Shown: positions 1-11,950 of the stretch, one piece after another
Numbering within the stretch: the first letter of the stretch is position 1
Layout of the letters: each line of letters opens with the position of its first letter
Assembly: GCF_021347895.1 (NCBI RefSeq)
Contig: NC_067121.1
Location: 36,381,974 to 36,445,973 of the forward strand
Length of the DNA: 64,000 nt
Direction: 5' to 3'
DNA from: Acanthochromis polyacanthus
Lineage: Eukaryota > Chordata > Actinopteri > Pomacentridae
The notes under the pieces: generated by a model
The model's database searches: none
What the model was told of the DNA's origin: nothing
What the model saw: only the letters and a program-made list of their open reading frames with translations
Translations under genes and position numbers: made by a program

Positions 1-1772
1 TAGTCCTCAATGCAGCTGGAATGACGAGAGGTTTTGGTAATTTACTCAACTGATCGATTTATTATTTTGTCCATGTCTTCCAGGATTCTTTTCCTGTCTG
101 AATTCTCATTTTAATTTAGGAATGAAAAATTGGTATACATAGAACCCGAGTATGTTGAGGTTAAAGTCAATTTAGTTTATATGTCTGCCTCTATTTAAAA
201 CCTCCTGGCATTGATTAAACCCCTAAAACTCCTAAAATCGCCATACATCAATATCACAATAACACAGAAGAGTTAAAATACTCCCTAAAATGGTAAAAAA
301 TATATGCTTTTCATTACTTCTCTCTTACTTAAGAACTTTAAAGTAATTATGGAGGATCACATAGCAGATACACAATCCATAAAATACCATTTCTGATCTG
401 AATGGACAGATTTTATTTGGGCCTGGCCTCTGATCTGACTACTGGACTACACTGATGTGAATTGTAACACAGCAGCTTACTTTTTTAGAGTTTGTTTTGC
501 TCTTTGCATGTGGAGAATAGATGCATCTTTGGTCAAGCTATGTGTCAAGAAATATATTATATATCTTTGACGAAAGTTCTTTTCAAGAGATGAAGTCATT
601 GTTGTGTTTGGATGTTGTGCTATTGACTCATGTTGTCAAGATCATAATCATAGAACTTTAAATGCTAGATCAATAAAGAGCATGAACATGATCAGAAGCA
701 AACTGCCAGAAATATGTAACTGGATGGTTATTAAGAGATATCACCCAGTGCATTCTTGCTAGGTTCAAAACATCTACAAGTCAAGCCTCACAACTCACAG
801 TAGAATCAGTTAAATCAATTCTACTCAACTGACACAAAATCCTCCATTTAAAAAAAAAAAAGAGTTTGAATCCAAACAGTGAGAGTCCTCTTAAGGCTCT
901 TTCATATTGATGATGTTTTGACATCTCTGCGTATAATATACTGTGTGAGATGAATCAAAGGCTGACAAAGTAAAAGGAGAAAAATGGGGGATGGGATGAA
1001 GCATAGAGAGAGAAAGATCATCTGTCAGGGATTTACACTCGGAGAAGCTTCTCTCCTGGATGCCAAATGTCGCAAAGCGAATGCCAGTCTCCGCTGGGAA
1101 CAGTGGAGGATTAGCCACATCTGCACTATGTGAAGAGACAACAAAATGCTGTTGCTGAGAATTAAATGAAGCAGCAGTTTGTATCACCCGCTTATGTAAA
1201 TTTGACATGAAAAACTGCGCCTGCAACATGATGTTTGCTGTAAAGATGACAACAGCCTGTTGTGTTCAATTAGAAGGCTGTTGTTTATGGGAAATGGTGA
1301 TGCTTCACAGTGGAGATCTTCAACAATCTTGTTCTTTTTAAATTGTACGTGCTATGAAACACTTTCCACATTCACACAGTCCACAGGCGCGCTGGTGACT
1401 GTTGTACAGCTAATGAGCTGCAAAACACAAGAATACCTTCTTCCCTACAGATTGCCTTTAGATTAAAGCTTTTGCATACTCACACTGGTGTTCAGTCTTT
1501 ATGATTGAATTTAGCTGCGGAGGAATTTACATTAAAACTAATTAATGTAGCATTTGTTCCCTAAAAGTCACACTGCCCCAGAACAGCTAAGAAAACAAAA
1601 GCAACAACAACAAAAAAAAAAACAGTAAAAATTTAATAGAAAACCTTCAGCTTTCACCCTATGAGCCTGAGGTTATTTTCAGGAAATTTTCACAACCTTT
1701 ACTTTTAAGGGCTAGCCATAAATCTTGTATTTTGTTTGTTTCAAAATGGTCAAGATCAAGATTTTACACTTT

Positions 1773-1835
<63 letters not shown>
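1773..1835. repeat. poly-A followed by (TA)n microsatellite
   Basis: Sixteen A residues (1773-1788) run directly into about 23 TA units (1789-1835). It is a simple repeat in an intron. An A-run followed by an alternating tract is a common arrangement where a retroposed poly-A tail has mutated, but no retroposon body is recognisable to its left. Confidence 0.95.
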
Positions 1836-1838
<3 letters not shown>

Positions 1839-4337
1839 CATTTTGTCTTGCATAACGTTTTTGCTTATGAAATTAGTTATCTTTATATATTATCTTTATA
1901 TAACTGTAAGGGGACTTGGTAACATCACAATCATTATGGAACAGTATGACTTAGATACTGGGAAAAATATGTTCCTGAGTGTTCACATACAGCAACTCGC
2001 TCGCACAGGTGGCCAATCAGGCAAATGTTTACCCCCCTGTGCTCAAACATGAAGCACCCAATAGCAACTTAGTCTTGGGCTGCCCAAAGTCTATAATGGC
2101 TCAAGTTCCCTGCACTTGTCTTTTTACCAAAGCTTTCTAATTAATGCAGTGAAAGTAAATCTATTATTTTGTGCTCATTTGCTGAAATTTCAAAACCGGA
2201 TTATTCTTTGCTGTACAGAAAAACACCTCGTATCACTGCAGCTAAGTTCTGCAGTTTTTCTTGATATCCGGTGGACCTACATTATGAAATGATGGAGACT
2301 TTGTCAGTGAGTGTGAGAATATCAACATATCATTGCAGATATGCTATGGTTGTGTTGCACAGAAAACAACACACCTATGCAATAACAAGATCAGATTAAT
2401 TCAAACCACAGCAATGGCACACAGCTGCATGCACATTGTAACTACAACTAAATTTGATGTACATCTAAAATATTTGTCGGACAGAAAAGTGACAAGCAAT
2501 GTTGAAAACATCAAGTCTTGCAGTCGAGAGAAAAATTCACCCCAAAGAAGGGATATGACTTTGGACACAAATGTGTCAAGTCAAGCTCCAAGGGTTAAGA
2601 ACTGACAGTATTCACAGACACTACACATGTCAGAGAGGGAGTTTGCTCATTTTGCTCAGTCTGACTGAGAGACTGCTGCCATGTTGGCAGAAAACAGACA
2701 ACAAAACAAAATAATAACTTTCAGAAATTGTGCGCTGCAGTGGTGTCAACACTGGAAAAGTGTAATACACTTAACCAACATGAATAACCTTCAGGCATGC
2801 AGGGGCAAACAAATGTTTACCGATATTTCTGTGGTTGGAAGATGTGGAAAATCCCAGCAAGTAAAGGTGTTTAAGCTTCTGCAGAAAACATTTCAAACAT
2901 TCAGTGGTCACTATTATCAATTTCAAGGCTGCAGAAGCAAAGACTATGGAGACGTGCCAAGGTCAAGTTTGAAAAATACAAACCTTAATTCAGGTTCAGC
3001 AAAAGCTTTATTCAATTGAAAAGAAACTTCAGCAGCAGCTCGCCAACATGTCCAAACCTGTTTACAACTAAACCCGCTCTGACAGCATCCTCCATCACCA
3101 TCATATTCTCTTCCACATCCTAGTAATCTGAGGGACAAAGCATAGTTTGTTGCCCACACTGCAGAGTGACTGTCAGCTATCCCCCACGATGGAACTTTGT
3201 CAGTCAAAGGAATACAGCTGGCCCTTCACACCCACTCATCTTTCCCAAAAACTTTCCTCCAAGCCCTGTCAGTATACAACCGAGAACATTAACAGCTAAC
3301 GAATTTCTCCAAAAACACTACCAATGCTTGCTTTCTCCAAAGCAGCATGATGTAGATGTATTCTGTTTTTGGTGGTTTAGTTTCAGGTCAGCTTCAGTTT
3401 GCTCGGCTCCAATCAAGCAAAATTTTACTGATTTATAAAGAATTTAGTGAGTAAAGAAAAAATCTAGCTCCACAGTATATATATAGTCACACATCAACGA
3501 CACCGAAGTATCAGATGGTGGTAAAACCGAATAATGTGATTCATTATGGGTAGAAGTACCAACTGAAATGATTGCTTTTAATGCACAGTGTTGAGAATCA
3601 TCAGGGGCTCAAGATTATATCTTAATCTGCAGAAAATTCGAAAGAAAACAGTGAAAAATCTGAGCAATTTGTAAGATATTATCAAAAAAACTTTAGATGG
3701 AAGCAGAAAAATAATAACAATGGAAGTAAACAATACTTGAACATTTTAAATTTAACCTAAATGAAGGATGAAAACTTAACAACAACAGAACCAATATTAG
3801 TTAAAAACAAATGTTATAAGTTCCACATAAAAGTACAAAAGGTAAAGGTGTGGTAAGATGTGGATAAGCAAATGAGTTCCATGAAATTTTAATGAAATGT
3901 TTTGCTTATGAAAACAAAACAAAAGAAGGACTTTAAACATGAAATTCTTCTATTCTGACTGTAACAGCAAAGAAAGGCAAAAACCATACAGAGTGCATCT
4001 CATATCGACTGACTTCTTCATCAGATCCAGATCATAAAGTACACTCACAGCTAATAAATGATCAAAAGTCCTCTGTTATTTATCAGATTTAGATCAAACT
4101 AGTCTGAGACATGCCATGTAATTGTCAAGTAATTTTTAATGTACTTTGGGTTTGTTGGATTTTTCAGTAAAATCTAAAGAGCAAATGTTCATGTTAAATT
4201 TTGACACTGAAAACGTTTATTATGGTAATTTACATTTGATTAATGTAAGGATTTTGACTTCCACAACATGTTTATAAAAGAGGTGCAACCACCAGAATAA
4301 AAACTAACAGGATATAATCTGAAGGATTCATTCTAAT

Positions 4338-4812
4338 GGGAGGTACAAGACTAGGTGATTCTCTCCCACCACTAACATTGTATTATGCAATACAAGTTTG
4401 ACAGTAATCGAAAAAAATATAACTTGAAAAATAAATGGAGAGAAAGAACATAAAATGACATTTTATGCAGATGATGTAATGGTATCCCTCTTACTTTTGT
4501 AAGACGATCATTGTTAATGAAGGAAACGCAACGGATTTTCAGGTTATAAATGAAATACTCAAAAAACAGAGGCAATGACAACAGAAGGACATGATGAATA
4601 AGAACGTTCAAGAAGGGTAAAATTAAAATACTTGGGGAACATGATTCCTTGAAGCCGCAAAGAACCATCTGAAATCCCCATATTATATTAAATGAATAGA
4701 TAAGGTTACAGAAGAGTTGAATGGATGGGGAATGTTTAACGCATCTGCCTCTGAGAACATGAAATGAGTCAATATGGCCCCATTTCCCAGATTTTAATTT
4801 AACAACACCTTA
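4338..4812 (+). mobile_element. L1-like LINE reverse transcriptase fossil
   Basis: On the plus strand, broken frames read GGTRLGDSLPPLT (compare the RT motif with GTRQGDPLSP), FYADDVM at 4458-4478 (the catalytic YADD box of reverse transcriptase) and, after frame changes, KIKYLG and EELNGWGMFNASASENMK, which match the order of blocks that follow the RT core in L1/Tx1-type elements. Several stop codons and frame shifts make it a dead fragment. It is truncated at both sides. Its right edge is the TTAA where the MITE at 4817 sits. It runs opposite to astn2. Clade assignment (L1/Tx1 against other non-LTR clades) is by motif memory only. Confidence 0.6.
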
Positions 4813-4816
4813 TTAA

Positions 4817-5635
4817 CTCATTCGCTGCCAATGACGTCTATAGACGTCAATCATGTTTTTTGACTGGGGGGGGCTGCAGGATAGTCTGCCGGATAGTCTG
4901 CCAGAGCTTGTCGGTGAAAATCCTGGAGTTTTGGAACGTGAGAGTGTTTCGGTGGGCCAAAAGAATGACAAAGACAGTGACCATGGTGGGGCGACAGCAA
5001 AAAGTGCCGTTGCCAACAGCTGCTGGCGAGCAAAGCCGCGCTAGTTTTCAGTTTCGCCACCACCGCTCTCTTGAGCTCATTTGACGAAGCCGAGTCAGAT
5101 GAGTTTAGAGCGAGCACACACACACACACCTAAAAATATTTTGTTTATATTTTGTAAGATATATTGTTCTGAACCAAAATGTTGACTTGTGTTGTTTGTT
5201 CGTAAATAAATGATTTAGCTAACAAAAGGTTAAAAAGTTGACCTCAAAATGCTTTTTCCGAGTTGTTTTTTTTTGTTTCATTTGAGTAAACAACTGTTCA
5301 GTTGTGTGGGATGTCACTAAACCAAAAAATATTGGCATCAAAGTGATTGATGTGCCTCTCTGTACAAAAAGCTCGTTATCTGTTTTTTGGTCAAAAACAG
5401 GTGTTTTTGCTGAAACTACCCTATGTTCTGCTGCCGATAACTTTAGAACCGAAAATGCTAGAAACTAACTTTTTTCCCTGATGAAAGAAGACAATCTACA
5501 TTTTCTTTCGATAGTTTCAATGTTTATGTAGTCTTAAAACTTGATATTCTGTAGATCTTGAAAAATCTGTCAAAATTCTTAAAAACTCTGGCAGTAGGGG
5601 GCTCTTTGCTCTGAAAACAGCTGGCAGCCAATGAG
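4817..5635. mobile_element. TTAA-flanked inverted-repeat element (piggyBac-type MITE)
   Basis: The element is flanked on both sides by TTAA (4813-4816 and 5636-5639), the target duplication of piggyBac-type elements. Its ends are inverted repeats: CTCATTCGCTGCCA on the left and the complement of TGGCAGCCAATGAG on the right, one mismatch in 14 bp. Inside the left end is a perfect palindrome (4832-4849). No transposase is encoded, so it would depend on a partner element. The length is 819 bp. It lies at the end of the L1-like fossil, so it probably inserted into that fossil. Confidence 0.8.
4832..4849. repeat. 18-bp perfect palindrome in MITE end
   Basis: TGACGTCTATAGACGTCA is its own reverse complement. 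Each half contains TGACGTC, a CRE/ATF-like core. It lies 15 bp inside the left terminus of the TTAA-flanked element, where a transposase-binding site would be expected. Confidence 0.9.
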
Positions 5636-6100
5636 TTAAGTATTTAATTTTGGTATTTTACAATCAACATCCACCCCTGATTGTCAAAATTGAATGAAAT
5701 CAAAATGTTTCATTGTAATATGTTTTTCATCTCCCAGCACTAATTACTACCCTTGCCAATAATTGTTCCAGCTAAATTCAGATTTGTTTTGGAAATCAGG
5801 CATTAGCAGATTAGCAGTCCAACTCTCATGTTAATGGTTGTAGTGGGAATATTTTGCCACAAGGACAAAACACCAAATGGTTGTAAAAGTGTTCTGTGGT
5901 CACTTCACTGGCTTAATCCACTGGTTCGTCCATAATGACTGAGATAATAACAACATACGGTAGAGGTTGATGAAGCTTAATTTTACCTTCTCTGACCATA
6001 CTGCATGTAAATGGTGAAAATTCTCTATATGGTAGGGTTATGTAACAAAATAATTATAATAATTAAAGAAAAAAAAAACACTGATTGTGCTCGTCCTTAC

Positions 6101-6267
6101 CCACAAAACATCTGGATGTTGTAGAGCGTCGGGTCATCCTCTAGAGGAGCCAGCTGCTGGAGACACAGCTGCTCGCAGCCTCCATTGAAGCCATCGGAGC
6201 AGTCGATGCCAATGTGGTGGTCGTAGCACCCGGTCCCATCCTTCATAGGACTCAGCCCTGGAGGGCA
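6101..6267 (-). CDS. astn2: astn2 exon (fifth in window): end of one EGF-like module and start of the next
   Basis: This 167-bp exon has a TTTTCTCCCACAG acceptor and a GTAAGG donor. It starts in phase 0 with the TGC of the fifth EGF cysteine and reads [14 protein letters not shown], which closes the six-cysteine module. It then reads [36 protein letters not shown] and IQMFCG, opening the next EGF-like module (C-x7-C-x3-C and a C before the donor). It ends with two bases of a glycine codon, so a further exon is required to the left of the window. The [17 protein letters not shown] core is the most recognisable astrotactin signature in this window. Confidence 0.95.
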
Positions 6268-6539
6268 CTGTGGGAGAAAACCGGTGTTCTTAAATGATGG
6301 ATGCTGGGTAATTACACATTTTCACTTCATTTAGGGACACTTTCTTAGAACTGGCTAAGCCGCGAGGAGCTGCCACATTAACAGTAATCCCAGATGGGAC
6401 AGGTAAACAGACCCCGTAACATCTGTGCCACAGAATGCAAACAGTCAGATTTCTGTTCCCATTAGTGCAGCCTGTGTGAGCACTGAGCTTCATGTGTAAA
6501 GCTGCACAAATGAAAACGATCATATTAACAGCCTACATA

Positions 6540-6754
6540 CACACGTGGACAAAATTGTTGGTACCCTTCAGTTAAAGAAGGAAAAACCCACAATTCTCAC
6601 TGAAATCACTTGAAACTCACAAAAGTAACAATAAATAAAAATTTATTGAAAATTAAATAATCAAAATCAGCCATCACTTTTGAATTGTTGATTAACATAA
6701 TTATTTAGAAAAAACAAACTAATGAAATAGGGCTGGACAAAAATGATGGTACCC
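6540..6754. repeat. Left terminal inverted repeat of Tc1 element (IR/DR)
   Basis: The outer site begins CACACGTGGACAAAATTG at 6540; the inner site is CTGGACAAAAATGATGG at 6733-6749. The arm matches the complement of 7963-8175 along its length. The two related sites are the expected transposase-binding repeats. Confidence 0.93.
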
Positions 6755-6759
6755 ATAAC

Positions 6760-7896
<1,137 letters not shown>

Positions 7897-7962
7897 TCAA
7901 TTAAATGACACACCTGAGTTAATCATGTCACTCTGGTCAAATAGTTTTCAATCTTTTATAGA

Positions 7963-8175
7963 GGTACCATCATTTTTGTCCAGGCCTGTTTCATTAGTTT
8001 GTTTTTTTAAATAATTATGTTAATCAACAATTCAAAAGTAATGGCTGTTTTTGATTATTTAATTTTCAATAAATTTTTATTTATTGTTACTTTTGTGAGT
8101 TTCAAGTGATTTCAGTGAGAATTGTGGGTTTTTCCTTCTTTAACTGAGGGGTACCAACAATTTTGTCCACGTGTG
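7963..8175. repeat. Right terminal inverted repeat of Tc1 element (IR/DR)
   Basis: The inner site GGTACCATCATTTTTGTCC starts at 7963; the outer site ends in TTTTGTCCACGTGTG at 8175, followed by the TA target duplication. It is the complement of 6540-6754 with few mismatches. Confidence 0.93.
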
Positions 8176-10967
8176 TAACAGTATGAGACTGCAAACAGAA
8201 GGAGCAACGCATTCTGGTGAAATAAAGTGCACAGGAAGTGAAAACTGAACTAGTGAAATAGTAAATCATAAACAGTATGAAAAACTGAACATTAAATTCT
8301 CAATTAGTGTGATCTATTTACTACTTTTTATATGTGAAAAAAAAAGACAAAAAGACTGGTTTTCTGTGTAAATAATTGGGTTGTGAAGCTGTAATTGTGA
8401 TGATATGCATTTTTCTGAGTGTCTGTGTGTGTATTTTGTAATTCTGTAGAATCAACAATCAATTCATTTTTCCAATAAAACAAAGGAGATTTAATCAATA
8501 ATGAAAATACAATTTGTGTCCCACTCTTCGGCAGTGTGCTTATCATAGAAAGATGGACTTGTATTAGAAGTACATTAGCAGTGTGTTACAGAGTGCTGTC
8601 ATCTTCTGAGTCTGTTATATTAAGACATGTGTAGGAACAGATTGGAGGCTAACACCCAAGTGGGAGATGTGACTCGTTATTAGCTGCTGATGAAGTACGG
8701 GGAGGTAATTAAGCACAGTCGCACTAACAGAGTCCCTCAAGGCTTACTATGTTTATTAGTTTTGGAACTGTGAAAAACACTAGAAAACACTAGAGCAGTG
8801 CCAAACACCTCCTCACCTATAAAACCCAATAAACCTGAAGTATATAGACACATATATAAGAAACGGGGCTGCCACCAGAGAAGATGCCTGGAAGGAAGAA
8901 CGATCACCGGCTTAATCGTGGACGATGCATTGCGTAGGTGACACTGTGGTTAAGAGTGAATCAAACCTGTTTTCTCAGACCAATCAAGATGGAAAAACAA
9001 GCTCGTAAAGAGCAAACAGGATCATCCAGGAGTCACACTTACAAATTCAGGGACAAGGTGTAAGGTTGCATCACATAAGTTGGAAGAGAGGCCGTAATTT
9101 CAAACACCACCCATCAAACTTCCCAGCAGATTTTATAGGTACTTAGTAGGGATGTAAAAGAATATGAATACATCACTGTAATGTGCACCCATAATGTGAT
9201 CTGAATAGAACATCTGAGCTTTTTCCCCCCATTATATTAACCGAGAGAACTAGTCAGAATTTTGTTTACCTTTCTCAGTTTTAGATGGACTTTCTCTGTC
9301 AAGTGTGTGCACAATTTATTGTGAAACAGAATAAATTAGTTTTAAAAAAGATAAAGCTTCATGCCACAACATATTCGTCTGGTGTTCCATGCACTTTACA
9401 CCAAACCAATTTACTTGAGAGATAATCATGAGCAGTTTTGATTTTCATTTGTATGCTAACTTTGCATTCTGTTTTAACTGTTGATTCCCACCCAGACAAG
9501 TGCTGGCAGCTTAACTTACATACAGCAAGCTAGTTGGTTAGTTACTTAATAGTAAGAGAGAGAGAAAAAAGGTGTCCTATTGATCCTCCAGCGAACGTAA
9601 ATGTTGTATCAAGGTTTGGACTAAAGTGGTACATCAACTTTGTCATCATTCAAGCTATGCTGCTGCCGTGGACAAAAATAAGTTCAAATACAAATACAAG
9701 TAGTCTACTACTCACAAAGGGAGAAATTAGTATCAGAAAATCTTTAAAAATATCAGTTTTAGTCAAAGTAATGTGGAAGTTTTTGTGTCTAAATGAAAGA
9801 ATAGCACATTGGTCCCTGGTGGAAGTTGTTTGATATTCAAAGACCCAGTTTTTCAAAAAGGGAGTGTAAAAGTTGTATCTTGTATACATTGCAAGGACAA
9901 GTCTTTGTATAGTATTCCCATTTAATCATTTACTGTTGCAGAGGGAATAGCAAGAACAGTGATGAAATTTCAGACAACCAGCATCAACTCAAATGAAACC
10001 CTTTTCAAAGTTTCTTGTTTTGGTGAGATTAATGAGGCAATACTGCAGGTTTAAATTTGCAAACATTCGAGATAGGACTGTCTTCATATTTGAGGAGTGA
10101 AATGAAATCCTTTAGTGTAGCAGATAAACTTCAAGACAACTCCTTAATTGAAATGCACTCTGCACCGGAGTGAATTTACCGAAGAGCTGCGAGACCTTAC
10201 TTCACCCTGTTCCCATCTCTTCCACAGGCTCGTTCAGCATTTCCAAAGTATTATTTTTTTTTCCCAGAGATCTGTCAAGTTGAACTCACATTATGTTTTC
10301 TGTCAGCTATTACTTCAAAGGAAACTTTGATGGAGTGCATTTTAACAAGGCACCTCTGCAATTTGGTATCCTCTAAGCACGGAGGAATGAGGACCGACTT
10401 ATTTTATTATGTAGACCTACTATATTCATTACAGAGTCCAGGTGGCTCATTTGGCTAATGAAGCACACATACCCAGGGGTTAAATCAGGCCGGGGCTTTC
10501 CAGGACTCAGCCTTGGCGCATTCACTCTTCAATGTCATCGGGGGACACTCAACCCTACATCCACTGCATATTCCTCAGTCTTAATCATTCAAACAATGAC
10601 TAAAATATGTTTTCACCCTTATCGTTAAGCTTGGTAAGTCTAGATTTACTAGTACTTGTGCTAATATTGGATGTTACACCGGGTTCCCTTTCACACTGCG
10701 AGTTTCCCTAAAAGTCATCTTACTGATCAATGTAGTCTTTTGCCTGTCAGACACCACAGATGAATAGATGGATGGCAAGGTAGGGGGGGAAACTGGTCAG
10801 AATCTCATAGAGACCTCATTTGTTTCATAACTGAATGTAAATTGGTCTGACGTTCTGCTGGAAGAAGTAATACATGTCTTTTTTTTAAAAAATTAAACAG
10901 CAATTTACTGCTGGTCTCCTTCCCTGAACCTTGTTCTGTTAGAGGTTCATTCTTTTCTCCCTGTTAG

Positions 10968-11082
<115 letters not shown>

Positions 11083-11864
11083 TGTTTTGGTTCCTCCCCA
11101 CTGTCGCCGACTGCTTGCTCATTGGGGAATCCAAAGGAAACTTTGGATAATTGGGTTCTTTTTTCGTTTTCTGTTTAAAATCCATATGTTTAAGTTCAAG
11201 GTTAATTTCTAGGACAGTTAAGATGGTCTGAGACGCATATCAGAGCAACTTAAATGACACCTTTGCTAGTGCAAGTTAGCTTGGGCCTTGCCCATCTATA
11301 AAATTATTGTCTGTACATTTTAATATCGTAGAAATGAATAAAGAATAATATTAAAAATATATAATTTAATGTATATATTTATATATATTAATCATATATG
11401 CTGCAAATGACATTCAGAACCACTGGATGCCATGTTAGAGCAGCCCCAAAACAAAATAGTGCATCAATCACACGTCCCTCTCCCCTTTGTATTTCATTTA
11501 TATGCTGTGTGAAACAAATCATAATTATGTCACAACCATTAGCTCACTCTAGCTTTGTAAAATACTTTCAATAATTATAAAATAATGCTATCTTCACTTG
11601 TCCTGCCTCTTCTGTGCAGTCACTCTGATCTGCGATGAGGGTTAAACAGCAGTAGAGACTCTCACATTGAACTGAAATAAAAGAAGTGCACACAAATCAG
11701 GTGTGTTGCACAAATGAAACACTTAAAGATTCTCCTTTTTTTGTTGATTTTTTGGGGACATGAGCTTAATGCTCAGGACTGAACTCTTAACTCTTAAAAA
11801 ACAAGGCAGGCCACTCAGTCTGTTTATGGTGCAGGATGGGCCAATAGTTTCAATAGGAGGGATT

Positions 11865-11950
11865 CATATTGTTAGCCTAATAGCATAATTGCCTAAGTCA
11901 TGTTTTGGCCTTCATGACTTAGGCAATTATGCTATTAGGCTAACGATATG
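11865..11950. repeat. Near-perfect hairpin, 38-bp arms and 10-nt loop
   Basis: The left arm (11865-11902) and right arm (11913-11950) are reverse complements except for one position (T at 11870 against G at 11945). The loop is TTTTGGCCTT. No target duplication or larger element is visible around it. It could fold as RNA from either strand. Possible origins are a template-switch event or a very short palindromic MITE; a precursor-microRNA-like role is a weaker alternative. Confidence 0.92.

Larger units (their letters stand above)
1..6100 (-). other. astn2 intron, partial (downstream of the fifth exon)
   Basis: No exon is visible in this 6.1-kb stretch on either strand, although the next astrotactin exon must lie beyond it. 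It contains a poly-A plus TA microsatellite at 1773-1835, an L1-like reverse transcriptase fossil near 4338-4812 and a TTAA-flanked MITE at 4817-5635. The short open frames in it have no family resemblance that I recognise. Between about 1 and 4300, apart from the microsatellite, I see nothing that can be named. Confidence 0.75.
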
